From: Fibrobacter sp.
GTDB lineage: Bacteria > Fibrobacterota > Fibrobacteria > Fibrobacterales > Fibrobacteraceae
Length of the DNA: 22,423 nt
Reading direction: 5' to 3'
Assembly (NCBI GenBank): GCA_017550445.1
Contig: JAFZOV010000147.1
Coordinates: forward strand, 1-22,423
Shown: one piece after another, positions 7,677-16,786 of the stretch
How the letters are laid out: each line of letters opens with the position of its first letter
How positions within the stretch are numbered: position 1 is the first letter of the stretch
Notes under the pieces: generated by a model
The model's input: only the letters and a program-made list of their open reading frames with translations
What the model was told of the DNA's origin: nothing
The model's database searches: none
Program-made: the position numbers and the translations under genes

Positions 7677-8585
7677 CTACATTCTCGCAGCTTTCGCGCG
7701 ACGGCGGAAGTGCTCGATAAGCGGGGCGACGGTTTCCTTGAAGTCGTCGTGAGTCTCAATGCGCACGAAGTCGATGGACATGCGCTGGAACAGTTCCTTT
7801 GTCGCCTTGCCCTGACGCTTGGCTTCGCGGGCGAATGCTTCGCGGAAGGTGGCATCGCCAGTATCAATCAGCAAAGTTTCACCGGTTTCAGGATCTTCAA
7901 GTTCCACGAGGCCTGCAGGCGGAAGTTCCATTTCGCGCGGGTCAACGACAGAAACCGCAAGCACGTCGTGGCGCTTTCGCAGAATCTTGAAGGCGTTTTC
8001 GAAACCTTCATCGAGGAAGTCGCTCATCACCACGACGACGGCACGACGATTCAAAATCTTGCCGGCATATTCCAGCGCAACCTGCGTATTCGTGCCGTGG
8101 TGCTGCGGCTTAAAATAAAGAATTTCGCGGATGAGTCGCAGCACGTGCTTGCGCCCCTTCTCCGGCGGAATAAAAAGCTCCACCTGGTCGGTGTAAATCA
8201 GCAAGCCGACCTTGTCGTTGTTCTTGATAGCCGCAAACGCAAGCAAAGCGGTGAGCGTCGCCATGACCTCGCCCTTCATCTGCTTGCCCGAACCGAATTC
8301 GGAACTGCTCGACGCATAGACCATCAAAAGCATGGTCATTTCGCGTTCTTCGATAAACTTCTTCACATACGGCGTGCCCGTACGCGCAGTCACGTTCCAG
8401 TCGATGGTACGCACGTCGTCGCCCGGCATATACTCGCGCACCTCGCTGAATTCCATACCGTTCCCCTTGAACGAACTATGGTAAGCGCCTGTCATCACGG
8501 TGTCGAGCGTGCCGCGAACAGAAAGTTCAATGCGGCTCACGGTCTTTAAAACTTCTTTATCTAGCATCTGTTTGCCGCCCGGCAA
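7677..8585 (-). CDS. DUF58 domain protein (VWA-like)
   Basis: The 302-aa protein carries the DUF58 signature EVREYMPGDDVRTIDWNVTARTGTPYVKKF, which continues into the conserved EERE, at about residues 48-81. A VWA-like alpha/beta region follows, with VVVMSDFLDE at about 190-199. DUF58 proteins are usually encoded with MoxR AAA+ ATPases and are thought to help metal-dependent assembly or chaperone systems; no MoxR gene lies next to this one. I favour the TTG start at 8585 because AGGAG sits nine bases before it. An in-frame ATG at 8567 (MLDKEVLK, giving 296 aa) has no comparable ribosome-binding site. The bases between the two starts hold the dyad TTTGCC-GGGC-GGCAAA. The stop codon abuts the stop of the convergent GTPase gene with no gap. 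Confidence 0.88.
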   Translation of the reverse strand: MPGGKQMLDKEVLKTVSRIELSVRGTLDTVMTGAYHSSFKGNGMEFSEVREYMPGDDVRTIDWNVTARTGTPYVKKFIEEREMTMLLMVYASSSSEFGSGKQMKGEVMATLTALLAFAAIKNNDKVGLLIYTDQVELFIPPEKGRKHVLRLIREILYFKPQHHGTNTQVALEYAGKILNRRAVVVVMSDFLDEGFENAFKILRKRHDVLAVSVVDPREMELPPAGLVELEDPETGETLLIDTGDATFREAFAREAKRQGKATKELFQRMSIDFVRIETHDDFKETVAPLIEHFRRRAKAARM

Positions 8586-8610
8586 ACCGGGCTTCTCCTA
8601 TTTTTACGCC

Positions 8611-8630
8611 TAGAATATACAAAAAAATGG
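8611..8630 (-). promoter_or_regulatory. Promoter-like motif of the DUF58 gene
   Basis: The reverse strand reads CCATTTTTTTGTATATTCTA, 26 bases before the TTG start. It shares the TTTTTTGTATATT core with the element at 960-941. TATATT could be the -10 box. Confidence 0.45.
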
Positions 8631-8649
8631 ATTTTTAAGCAATTTGACC

Positions 8650-8684
8650 AAATGTCGGTAAAAATCACTTTTTTACCGACATTT
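8650..8684. repeat. 15-bp-stem palindrome, left copy flanking the DUF3990 module
   Basis: AAATGTCGGTAAAAA and TTTTTACCGACATTT are separated by five bases. A close copy lies at 9907-9941, just behind the two-gene module. This copy sits between divergent genes, where a terminator would not be expected, so an operator or element-boundary role is possible. Confidence 0.75.
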
Positions 8685-8715
8685 GCCGAAATTTGAACAC
8701 TTGTTCACTATCTAA

Positions 8716-8814
8716 AGTGCGGAAAAGTGTCATCTACAGGTCAAAATATGCGTGGAAAAGTGTAATGAAAGAGCAAAAATATATGCGGAAAAATGTAGTT
8801 TTAGGGCATGCTCA
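8716..8814 (+). promoter_or_regulatory. Three 33-bp direct repeats upstream of the DUF3990 gene
   Basis: The core GGAAAARTGT occurs at 8721, 8754 and 8787, exactly 33 bases apart each time (about three helical turns). Flanking bases are partly conserved (TGCG before it; CAAAATAT-like ends in the first two units). The third unit runs into the start codon at 8808. The arrangement suits three regularly phased protein-binding sites over the promoter, as in autoregulated two-gene modules. Confidence 0.6.
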
Positions 8815-9476
8815 TTTACCATGGTTCTGAAAAACGAATCGAACACCCCGTTTGGGGGCAGGGAAACCCGCGCAACGACTACGGGAGTGGTTTCTATTGC
8901 ACCGAATCGCTGGAACTCGCAAAAGAATGGGCTTGCCAAAAGAATTCAGATGGTTTTGCAAACGCCTATGAATTGGATTTGTCAGGATTGAAGATTCTTG
9001 ATCTGTCTGCGGAGAATTTCAGCATTCTTCATTGGCTCACCATTTTGATGCAAAACCGAGTTTTTTCGCCCAAGTCGCCACTTGGTAGAACGAATCTAGA
9101 ATTCTTAACTGAAAAATTTCAGGTGCCTTATCTGGATTACGATGTTATTGTGGGCTATCGTGCCAATGATTCGTATTTTTCGTTTGCCAGTGATTTCTTG
9201 GAAAATGTTATTCCCATACAGAATCTAGCTGGTTCTATGAAACTCGGTAGCCTGGGTTTGCAGGTGGTTCTTAAATCGAAAAAGGCTTTTGCACAATTAC
9301 AGTTTAAGGGCGCCGAAAAGGCTTGCAAAGAAGAATACTACATCAAGTATCATAAGCGCGACGATGCAGCCCGAAAGAACTACTTGGAAGGCCTGCGAAA
9401 AGCCCGCCCAAGCGAAGGCGTGTACCTAATCGACATCGTTCGAAATCCGAGGTTACTCGATGAAATCCGCCTATAG
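8808..9476 (+). CDS. DUF3990 family protein, putative ADP-ribosyltransferase-like toxin or effector
   Basis: The 222-aa product shows the DUF3990 layout. MLIYHGS with His5 comes first, then DYGSGFYCTESLELAKEWAC (24-43) with Tyr30. The DUF3990-typical YDVIVGYRANDSYFSFASDF (111-130) follows, then LGLQVVLKSKKAFAQLQF and EYYIKYHKRDD. YHG and GFY fit the H and Y positions of H-Y-E clade ADP-ribosyltransferase folds. No catalytic Glu can be fixed with confidence. Family biochemistry is poorly known, and toxicity is inferred from fold and gene arrangement. There is no signal peptide. It overlaps the next gene by 17 bases and is preceded by three 33-bp repeats. Only a weak AGGG ribosome-binding site is seen at the start. 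Confidence 0.8.
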   Translation: MLIYHGSEKRIEHPVWGQGNPRNDYGSGFYCTESLELAKEWACQKNSDGFANAYELDLSGLKILDLSAENFSILHWLTILMQNRVFSPKSPLGRTNLEFLTEKFQVPYLDYDVIVGYRANDSYFSFASDFLENVIPIQNLAGSMKLGSLGLQVVLKSKKAFAQLQFKGAEKACKEEYYIKYHKRDDAARKNYLEGLRKARPSEGVYLIDIVRNPRLLDEIRL

Positions 9477-9897
9477 CGAAATGTACCTGAGTGATGTTCA
9501 GAAGAATCTTGGATTCTTTTTTCAGGCATCACTCCACAATTTGAACCTGCCTGTAGACGAAGTACAGAATGCTTTTCTTGCTTCAGAAATTCCAACTCAA
9601 ATCGAATTTGCAAATCCGAATTTCTTATGCGGTAAATCCGGCTATGAATTGGCCATTCTCGCGTTCCCGCAATACGAAAAGAAACTTCTGGAAACTATTG
9701 ACGAGCCTTTCTATCCACAAGCGGAATACTGGTGCGGACATGTTCTTGCCTATTATCAGTGGTACTCCTGCAAATCATTCGCCGAAATCCTCGACAAATA
9801 CCCCCTAGAGCGAATTCTCTCCGATTACCACCTGATGCACGAAGCCGACATCACTAAGATGGCTCAGGCGATGGATGCAGTAGTGTTGAAAAAATAA
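9460..9897 (+). CDS. Conserved partner of the DUF3990 protein, putative antitoxin or accessory protein
   Basis: The 145-aa cytosolic protein has CGKSGYELA (57-65), EYWCGHVLAYYQW (89-101) and HEADITKM (127-134). From memory these blocks match an uncharacterised protein often found directly behind DUF3990 genes in Firmicutes and other gut bacteria (PEYWxGWxLAYYQW, LHEAD). Its start ATG 9460 lies inside the DUF3990 gene, with GAGG eight bases upstream, so the two are translationally coupled. This order and overlap are typical of toxin-antitoxin or effector-immunity pairs, but it could equally be a modification target or co-factor. No DNA-binding motif is evident. A palindrome resembling a terminator begins ten bases after the stop. 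Confidence 0.75.
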   Translation: MKSAYSEMYLSDVQKNLGFFFQASLHNLNLPVDEVQNAFLASEIPTQIEFANPNFLCGKSGYELAILAFPQYEKKLLETIDEPFYPQAEYWCGHVLAYYQWYSCKSFAEILDKYPLERILSDYHLMHEADITKMAQAMDAVVLKK

Positions 9898-9906
9898 AAT
9901 TCAACT

Positions 9907-9941
9907 AAATGTCGGAAAAAAATGCATTTTTACCGACATTT
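9907..9941. repeat. Palindrome, right copy flanking the DUF3990 module (possible terminator)
   Basis: AAATGTCGG and CCGACATTT enclose AAAAAAATGCATTTTTA, itself nearly self-complementary. The TTTTTACCGACATTTGC end is identical to that of the copy at 8650-8684, and the flanks are similar too. It lies ten bases behind the partner gene and could serve as its terminator. Confidence 0.7.
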
Positions 9942-9970
9942 GCTAAAATACTGCTTTACATAGTGAGAGA

Positions 9971-10069
9971 ATGAAAATCTATCACGGCTATTGTAAATTA
10001 GATCAATTGCTCAACAACTTGCTGAGTAATTTGGCAATTCGTCCTTATTCTCCACAACTTGTGGAGTAA
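9971..10069 (+). pseudogene. 32-codon ORF starting like a DUF3990 gene, possible truncated copy
   Basis: ATG 9971 is preceded by GTGAGAGA and encodes MKIYHGYCKLDQ..., ending at TAA 10067-10069. The first residues echo MLIYHGSEK of the intact DUF3990 protein at 8808. The rest shows no resemblance, and its 3' half lies inside the first two dyads of the array. It may be the 5' remnant of a second ART-like gene or chance. Confidence 0.3.
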
Positions 10070-10141
10070 TTGAACTTTTTCTTTTGCTCCCCAACTTGGG
10101 GAATAATCAAAATTGTTCACTTTTTTCAGCAACTTGCTGAA
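10010..10141. repeat. Four 17-bp dyads with conserved CAACTTG core and covarying arms
   Basis: The dyads are at 10010-10026 (CTCAACAACTTGCTGAG), 10050-10066 (CTCCACAACTTGTGGAG), 10087-10103 (CTCCCCAACTTGGGGAA) and 10125-10141 (TTCAGCAACTTGCTGAA). Spacing is 40, 37 and 38 bases. The core CAACTTG is fixed while the outer 4-5 bases change in matched pairs on both sides. Each is followed by an AT tail (TAATT, TAATT, TAATC, AAATT). Confidence 0.75.
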
Positions 10142-10232
10142 AAATTTTACCTTTGCCCTTAAAGGGCGTATCAAGGAAAATCACTTTGGCTGAGAAAAAA
10201 GCTACATTGACACGCTTTCTTCAACCATAAAA

Positions 10233-10355
10233 ATGCTTGAAGACAAAAATGAATTGCCCGACCCTCAGCTTGCCGCATTTTCCAAATTCTCGGAAGACTA
10301 TGGCTGGGGTAAGGATCGCGATGGAACTAAATTGTCGATGGTGCTGAAGGGATAA
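10233..10355 (+). pseudogene. 40-codon ORF, likely 3' remnant of a lost gene
   Basis: The frame runs without stops from 10194 through an internal ATG at 10233 to TAA 10353-10355. The protein-like sequence has natural composition (LPDPQLAAFSKFSEDYGWGKD...) and no ribosome-binding site at the ATG. It reads like the C-terminus of a longer protein. The family is not recognised. Confidence 0.35.
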
Positions 10356-10356
10356 G

Positions 10357-10380
10357 GAAAAGGACTGTTTAACAGCCCCT
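10357..10380 (-). terminator. Terminator of the hsdRMS operon
   Basis: On the reverse strand GGGCTGT-TAA-ACAGTCC is followed by TTTTCC. It begins about a dozen bases past the hsdS stop. Confidence 0.65.
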
Positions 10381-10390
10381 GCTTATAGTC

Positions 10391-13209
<2,819 letters not shown>

Positions 13210-15639
13210 TTATGCAACCACCTTTAATAAGAATCTTGATAAAACCTGCATTTCATTTGCAAGCATTTTGTCTCCGAAACTCGTTATGCCTTTTCTCCAA
13301 AGGTCAGTGTCTATTTCGTTAAGTTCCTTTACAGAGAGAGCTCCGTCATTGATGACGAACTCTGCTATCTGCTTCATAATCTTAACTTGTTCTTCCGTTA
13401 GTACACGCTGCTGTTGTCCACAATACAAAGCGAAGCGTTTCGCATATCCGTTAATTAGGCTAGTGAGTTTCTGGTTCTTTTTATAAGCATATCGAACAAT
13501 TTGAATCAGATTGGTCAAAGCGTTGACATTTGTCTTTACATCCAATTCGTCTACATTCCCTTCGATATCCAATATTTTATAATTCTTCCATATTTGGAAC
13601 ACACCATACTGCCTATTTTCTGCAAGTAATCTATCACGTAAATCGCTTAGCATAGAATGCGTAATGACAGCATCTTCGGAATTGTAAATTATTCTTAGCG
13701 TTTCGATGCTATCCCTATTGTCGTCTAGATATTTCTCTAAATTTTCAATAAAGTTCTTCGCTGTTTCCTTAGAGAACCCTGCATAAATAATCTCATCAGG
13801 ATCCTCTTCTGTGTTCACGATATATCCGCGTTGCATTTCTAGAAGTTTATTTCGTGCGGCAACATTGCTGATTAAACTGTAAATCAGATCCATTCTTTTT
13901 GTATTGTCGTGAGACGGATCTATATATTCAAATTCATTCAGCAGCCCGTCATCGGTTGCCTGCTGAATGTTTCCTGCAATTGTTCGTGGAGCAAAACCAT
14001 AGGTAGTGATATAATAATCCAAATGCCTACCGAACAGGACATCGTCTTCATACCTTCTGTTGATGGTCGAACAATAATCTCGAAGCAACCACAAGTTTTC
14101 ATCGCTCACTTCATTATGAGCAAGATGCTCTAGAAGGAGTTCTAGAGAAAGAATCTTCTTTCCTGAACTTGAATTTACAATTGGATGCGGAATTATTTTT
14201 TCGTGCTCCGTCACGCCAACGCAATCAACAATGTAGTAGCACTCCTTTGTATTGGCATTTGGTGTCACCTCTCGCAATTTATCATCGCTGATAACACGGC
14301 AACCACGCCCCTTCATCTGAGTATAGAGTACATCTGAGCGGACGTCCTTCATGAAAAGAACAACTTCCAAAGGTTTTACGTCTGTACCAGTCGCTACTAG
14401 TGTTACGGTTACGGCGATTCGGAAATCTTTTTCTGTTCGCAAATCTCGAATTAATCCGTTGGAATCCCCAGATGAATATGTAATCTTCTGCACAAAGTGT
14501 TCCGGACACTCATGATTTTCAAATTCATCTTTGAAAACTTCCTTTACGCCCTCAACAATTTCTGATGCATGGTTGTCATCTTTTGCAAAGATTAGTGTTT
14601 TGGGAACATAAATCCAGTTTTTTTCTCGTTCCGGATAAAGTTCTTCATAAATGGAATTCTTGTATGCTTGCAAAGCTGTCCGAATTTGATCTCGATTCAC
14701 AACAGAACGGTCAAGTTGACCTGCGTCATATTCAACTCTTTGATCTGCTAGATAAGATGCGGATTCATGGGTCATGCGAGCATATTCACCAATTCTTGAT
14801 CCAGGCTTAATTGCACCTCCATGCTCCGTGATTTCTGTCGCAATGCGGTATACTCGTGATGGAACGTTTACGCCGTCAACAACAGACTCGTCATAGGTAT
14901 ATTTCTGAATGATATTGTTGTCGAAATATGCATATGCTTCTGGTGTCGGAGTCGCTGTAAGCCCTATTACCTTTGCTTCGGAGAAGTAATCTAGTACAGC
15001 CTTCCATTTTCCATAGATCGATCTATGACATTCATCTACAATGATTAATTGAAAGTGATTCGGAGGAAGCTTCAAATCTCCATCCAACGCGACAACATCC
15101 CTTGATTCCTTCTCTTCGTCTAAAGTATTTTTTTCATCTTCTGCGTCTTCAGTATCCTCAGATATTTTTTTGCCAGTAAGTACCGCAAATAACTTCTGAA
15201 TAGTGGAAATCACTATATCGGCCTTTATATCGTTTTCCTTCTTCAGCCGCTTAATTTCATACAAAGCACTCATTTCTTGTTGACCTTCTGTCCGGTCAAA
15301 CTGACTGAATTCCGCCTCAGTCTGCCTCGCAAGGTTATTTCGGTCTACAAGAAACAGTACTCTCTTTGTTGGGGTGTAATTCAACATTCTATAGCTTGCT
15401 AGACACGCTAAATAGGTCTTGCCACTACCCGTTGCAAGAATCGCAAGGTTTTTCTTCTTGCCGTTTTTTAGAGATTTTTCAAACTCGATTTCTGCTTCAT
15501 ATTGGCAATCACGTAGGCCTCTTTTTTCAAGACGTGGTAGAGCCCCATATTCCGATTTACAATTGATCACTGACAGCATTTTCTTTGGAGAATGCATCTC
15601 CGAAAGTTCTACATAATTACCATCTGGATCTGTCAGCAT
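13210..15639 (-). CDS. hsdR: Type I restriction enzyme HsdR, helicase/translocase part (frame-shifted from its N-terminus)
   Basis: The 809 aa from ATG 15639 contain the SF2 motor: Walker A ATGSGKT 69-75, TIQK at 146-149, Walker B DECH 202-205, LTATPTP from 227, and a motif VI-like MKGRGCRVI. A C-terminal region that contacts the methylase follows. The motor pulls DNA past the bound complex before cleavage. The nuclease domain that should precede it is encoded in the -1-related frame by the upstream ORF. The two ORFs overlap as ATGCTGA (15639-15633). Adding one A to the AAAA run just upstream would fuse them to give ...IYFKNMLTDPDG.... This is either a real frameshift or assembly indel, or a split gene expressed by termination-reinitiation. 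Confidence 0.9.
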   Translation of the reverse strand: MLTDPDGNYVELSEMHSPKKMLSVINCKSEYGALPRLEKRGLRDCQYEAEIEFEKSLKNGKKKNLAILATGSGKTYLACLASYRMLNYTPTKRVLFLVDRNNLARQTEAEFSQFDRTEGQQEMSALYEIKRLKKENDIKADIVISTIQKLFAVLTGKKISEDTEDAEDEKNTLDEEKESRDVVALDGDLKLPPNHFQLIIVDECHRSIYGKWKAVLDYFSEAKVIGLTATPTPEAYAYFDNNIIQKYTYDESVVDGVNVPSRVYRIATEITEHGGAIKPGSRIGEYARMTHESASYLADQRVEYDAGQLDRSVVNRDQIRTALQAYKNSIYEELYPEREKNWIYVPKTLIFAKDDNHASEIVEGVKEVFKDEFENHECPEHFVQKITYSSGDSNGLIRDLRTEKDFRIAVTVTLVATGTDVKPLEVVLFMKDVRSDVLYTQMKGRGCRVISDDKLREVTPNANTKECYYIVDCVGVTEHEKIIPHPIVNSSSGKKILSLELLLEHLAHNEVSDENLWLLRDYCSTINRRYEDDVLFGRHLDYYITTYGFAPRTIAGNIQQATDDGLLNEFEYIDPSHDNTKRMDLIYSLISNVAARNKLLEMQRGYIVNTEEDPDEIIYAGFSKETAKNFIENLEKYLDDNRDSIETLRIIYNSEDAVITHSMLSDLRDRLLAENRQYGVFQIWKNYKILDIEGNVDELDVKTNVNALTNLIQIVRYAYKKNQKLTSLINGYAKRFALYCGQQQRVLTEEQVKIMKQIAEFVINDGALSVKELNEIDTDLWRKGITSFGDKMLANEMQVLSRFLLKVVA

Positions 15640-15974
15640 ATTTTGAAGTAGATTTTGCTCCCGTTAGCCATGTAGACTAAAGGAATTAATCCAGAAAACC
15701 ACAAGCCATACCATTTCTGCGGATTTTTAGCATAATTCTCAGCCTGCTTTTCTACTTCCGTTCCTAGCGGATTTTCTTCTCTTTTGGCCTCAACAACGGC
15801 GATTGCTTTATCATCGATAAAAAGCAGGTAATCACTTTCCGTATTTCCTAGCATCAAAGCTTCTTTGACGGCTGATGAGGTCTTCGGAATATACTCGTTC
15901 CGAGATACAATATCCCAGCCAGCATTGATAAGCTGCTTATCAATTTTTTCGCGCGCACGTTCTTCAGGCAGCAT
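15633..15974 (-). CDS. hsdR: HsdR N-terminal nuclease part, separate ORF
   Basis: The 113 aa read from ATG 15974, chosen because AAAGGA lies about ten bases upstream and MLPEERAREKID is the usual HsdR beginning. An in-frame ATG at 16055 would add 27 unconvincing residues. The ORF holds a PD-(D/E)XK nuclease core: ESDYLLF with Asp48, VVEAK with Glu62 and Lys64, and the RecB-like QxxxY motif at 77-81. It stops at TGA 15635-15633, in the middle of what should be one protein with the 13210-15639 product (about 920 aa when joined). All catalytic residues are present, so cleavage would be possible if the parts are joined or associate. Confidence 0.85.
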   Translation of the reverse strand: MLPEERAREKIDKQLINAGWDIVSRNEYIPKTSSAVKEALMLGNTESDYLLFIDDKAIAVVEAKREENPLGTEVEKQAENYAKNPQKWYGLWFSGLIPLVYMANGSKIYFKIC

Positions 15975-16000
15975 AAGTGAAGTTTCCTTTCGTATGCATA
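15975..16000 (-). promoter_or_regulatory. Possible promoter and ribosome-binding site of hsdR
   Basis: On the reverse strand CATATATGCATACG precedes AAAGGA and ATG 15974. TATATG may be a -10 box, which would place the hsdR promoter downstream of the structured element. Confidence 0.35.
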
Positions 16001-16064
16001 TATGAAATTTGTGAAATGCTGCTCTTATTTCGTAAGTGAGAACGATTTGAGCCAAAATTGTCAG

Positions 16065-16236
16065 AAAAACAAAAAAGGCGTGGAGTCGTAGCGCTTACCT
16101 ATTCTGCGGGCTACCACACCCTTCCAATCAATAAGCACAAACGACCCACGCCCCAGATGGGACGTGAGCGTTCGTCTTATTCTCGATTGGATTGAAAGTG
16201 GTAGTTTCAGAATAGAGAATAAGAGACGAATCTCAA
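16065..16236 (-). ncRNA. Four-armed palindromic structured element with terminator-like end
   Basis: Reading the reverse strand, four arms are mutually complementary. Arm 1 is 16236-16218 and contains TCTCTTATTCTC. Arm 2 is 16190-16159 and contains GAGAATAAGACGAACG. Arm 3 is 16154-16124 and contains GGGGCGTGGGTCGTTTGTGC. Arm 4 is 16100-16077 and contains GGTAAGCGCTACGAC then CCACGCC. Arms 1:2, 2:3 and 3:4 can each pair. The 3:4 stem (GGCGTGG/CCACGCC, GTCGT/ACGAC, GCTTA/TAAGC) is followed directly by TTTTTTGTTTTT. Loops between arms are complementary as well (CTACCAC/GTGGTAG), making one imperfect ~155-nt palindrome centred near 16157. This looks like a terminated small RNA or an attenuator-like leader upstream of hsdR. 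It matches no RNA family I know. Confidence 0.45.
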
Positions 16237-16458
16237 AATTTCTGTTCGCTCCGCACCTTTCGGTACGGGGCTATGTCATAGGGAAATATAAATCTTTTCT
16301 TAAGAAGAAAGCTTGTTGGATAACGAATGTATCCCAAAAGAGCGAATCGTTTCTGTACGAAACTATTACAAATATTCAAAATTGTAGTAGTTTTGTACAT
16401 AAGCCGCCAACGGCGGGCGATTTATGTAGGAAAATGAGTTAATCCCTTTTGGGAACTT
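16237..16458. other. Non-coding stretch with a series of inverted repeats
   Basis: Dyads seen are CCGCACC/GGTACGG (about 16254-16268), a TTTCTTAAGAAGAAA dyad (about 16295-16309), TTGGATA/TATCC (about 16315-16335), and a 44-nt inverted repeat 16355-16398 with 17-base arms differing at two positions (GTACGAAACTATTACAA / TTGTAGTAGTTTTGTAC). A hairpin CATAA..CCGCC-AAC-GGCGG..TTTATG follows at 16398-16426. No ORF here has convincing protein character. Confidence 0.6.
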
Positions 16459-16623
16459 CTATAGTCTCTTTTGATCATTTTTCTGAGCTTCAAGAATGTC
16501 TCTTTCAAACTCTTGGCAGATTTTGTCTAGTTCTGAGAAATCAGGCTTTTGATGCCGAACGAACAACTGATACAATTCGTTTTTCTCAAGGAGTTTTAAG
16601 TATTCTTTACTTGGAGTCCTCAT
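16459..16623 (-). CDS. Small hypothetical protein (54 aa)
   Basis: It starts at ATG 16623, supported by AAAGAGG seven bases upstream. An ATG at 16671 in the same frame would add 16 residues but is less likely. The product is hydrophilic and mostly helical in composition: TPSKEYLKLLEKNELYQLF, then HQKPDFSELDKICQEFERDI, ending in a basic KNDQKRL tail. No membrane segment or known motif is seen. It lies between the RM operon with its structured elements and the hydrolase gene, with hairpins following its stop. Its size and charge would suit an antitoxin or accessory protein, but this is only a guess from context. Confidence 0.55.
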   Translation of the reverse strand: MRTPSKEYLKLLEKNELYQLFVRHQKPDFSELDKICQEFERDILEAQKNDQKRL

Positions 16624-16744
16624 TGCAAAACCTCTTTCCCATAAGATACATCTTTTTGATTCAAAAGACAATGCCTATTGGTGAAGGATTTGATTCATAC
16701 TGCGACACATACTGCCGCGATAAAGAAAATTTAAATCTGTCCGT

Positions 16745-16786
16745 AAAAAGCAAAAAGCGACTCCCCCAAGCAGGGATGTTTTTGCC
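16745..16786 (-). terminator. Terminator of the acetyltransferase-hydrolase operon
   Basis: On the reverse strand GCAAAAA...TCCC pairs with GGGGA...TTTTTGC and is followed by TTTTT. It begins right after the TAA stop of the hydrolase gene. Confidence 0.65.

Larger units (their letters stand above)
9898..10390. other. Gene-poor stretch between DUF3990 module and hsdS
   Basis: This 493-bp AT-rich stretch holds a palindrome, a 32-codon ORF, four 17-bp dyads, a short GCCCTTAAAGGGC dyad (10155-10167), a 40-codon ORF that looks like a gene end, and the hsdS terminator. No full-length gene is supported. Confidence 0.7.

Noticed and set aside
7710..8549. 279-aa open frame antisense to the DUF58 gene
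   Set aside because: It is a complementary-frame shadow. The reverse-strand gene has clear DUF58 motifs.
8730..8939. Reverse-strand frame with an 11-residue peptide repeat
   Set aside because: The repeat simply reflects the 33-bp DNA repeats read in frame. It is antisense to the DUF3990 start and has no supporting signals.
10010..10141. Possible CRISPR array (four repeats at 37-40 base spacing)
   Set aside because: Repeat arms differ between copies, spacers are AT-rich and short, and no cas gene is near. Covarying dyads fit better.
15975..16055. Longer start at 16055 for the HsdR nuclease ORF
   Set aside because: The extra 27 residues do not resemble HsdR. The ATG at 15974 has a ribosome-binding site and the expected N-terminus.
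16077..16152. tRNA-like layout: 7-bp GGCGTGG/CCACGCC ends 76 bases apart and CCA close behind on the forward strand
   Set aside because: There is no TPsiC-like GTTCRA loop, no D-loop GG, and the stem continues far beyond seven pairs. It is better explained as a long hairpin.
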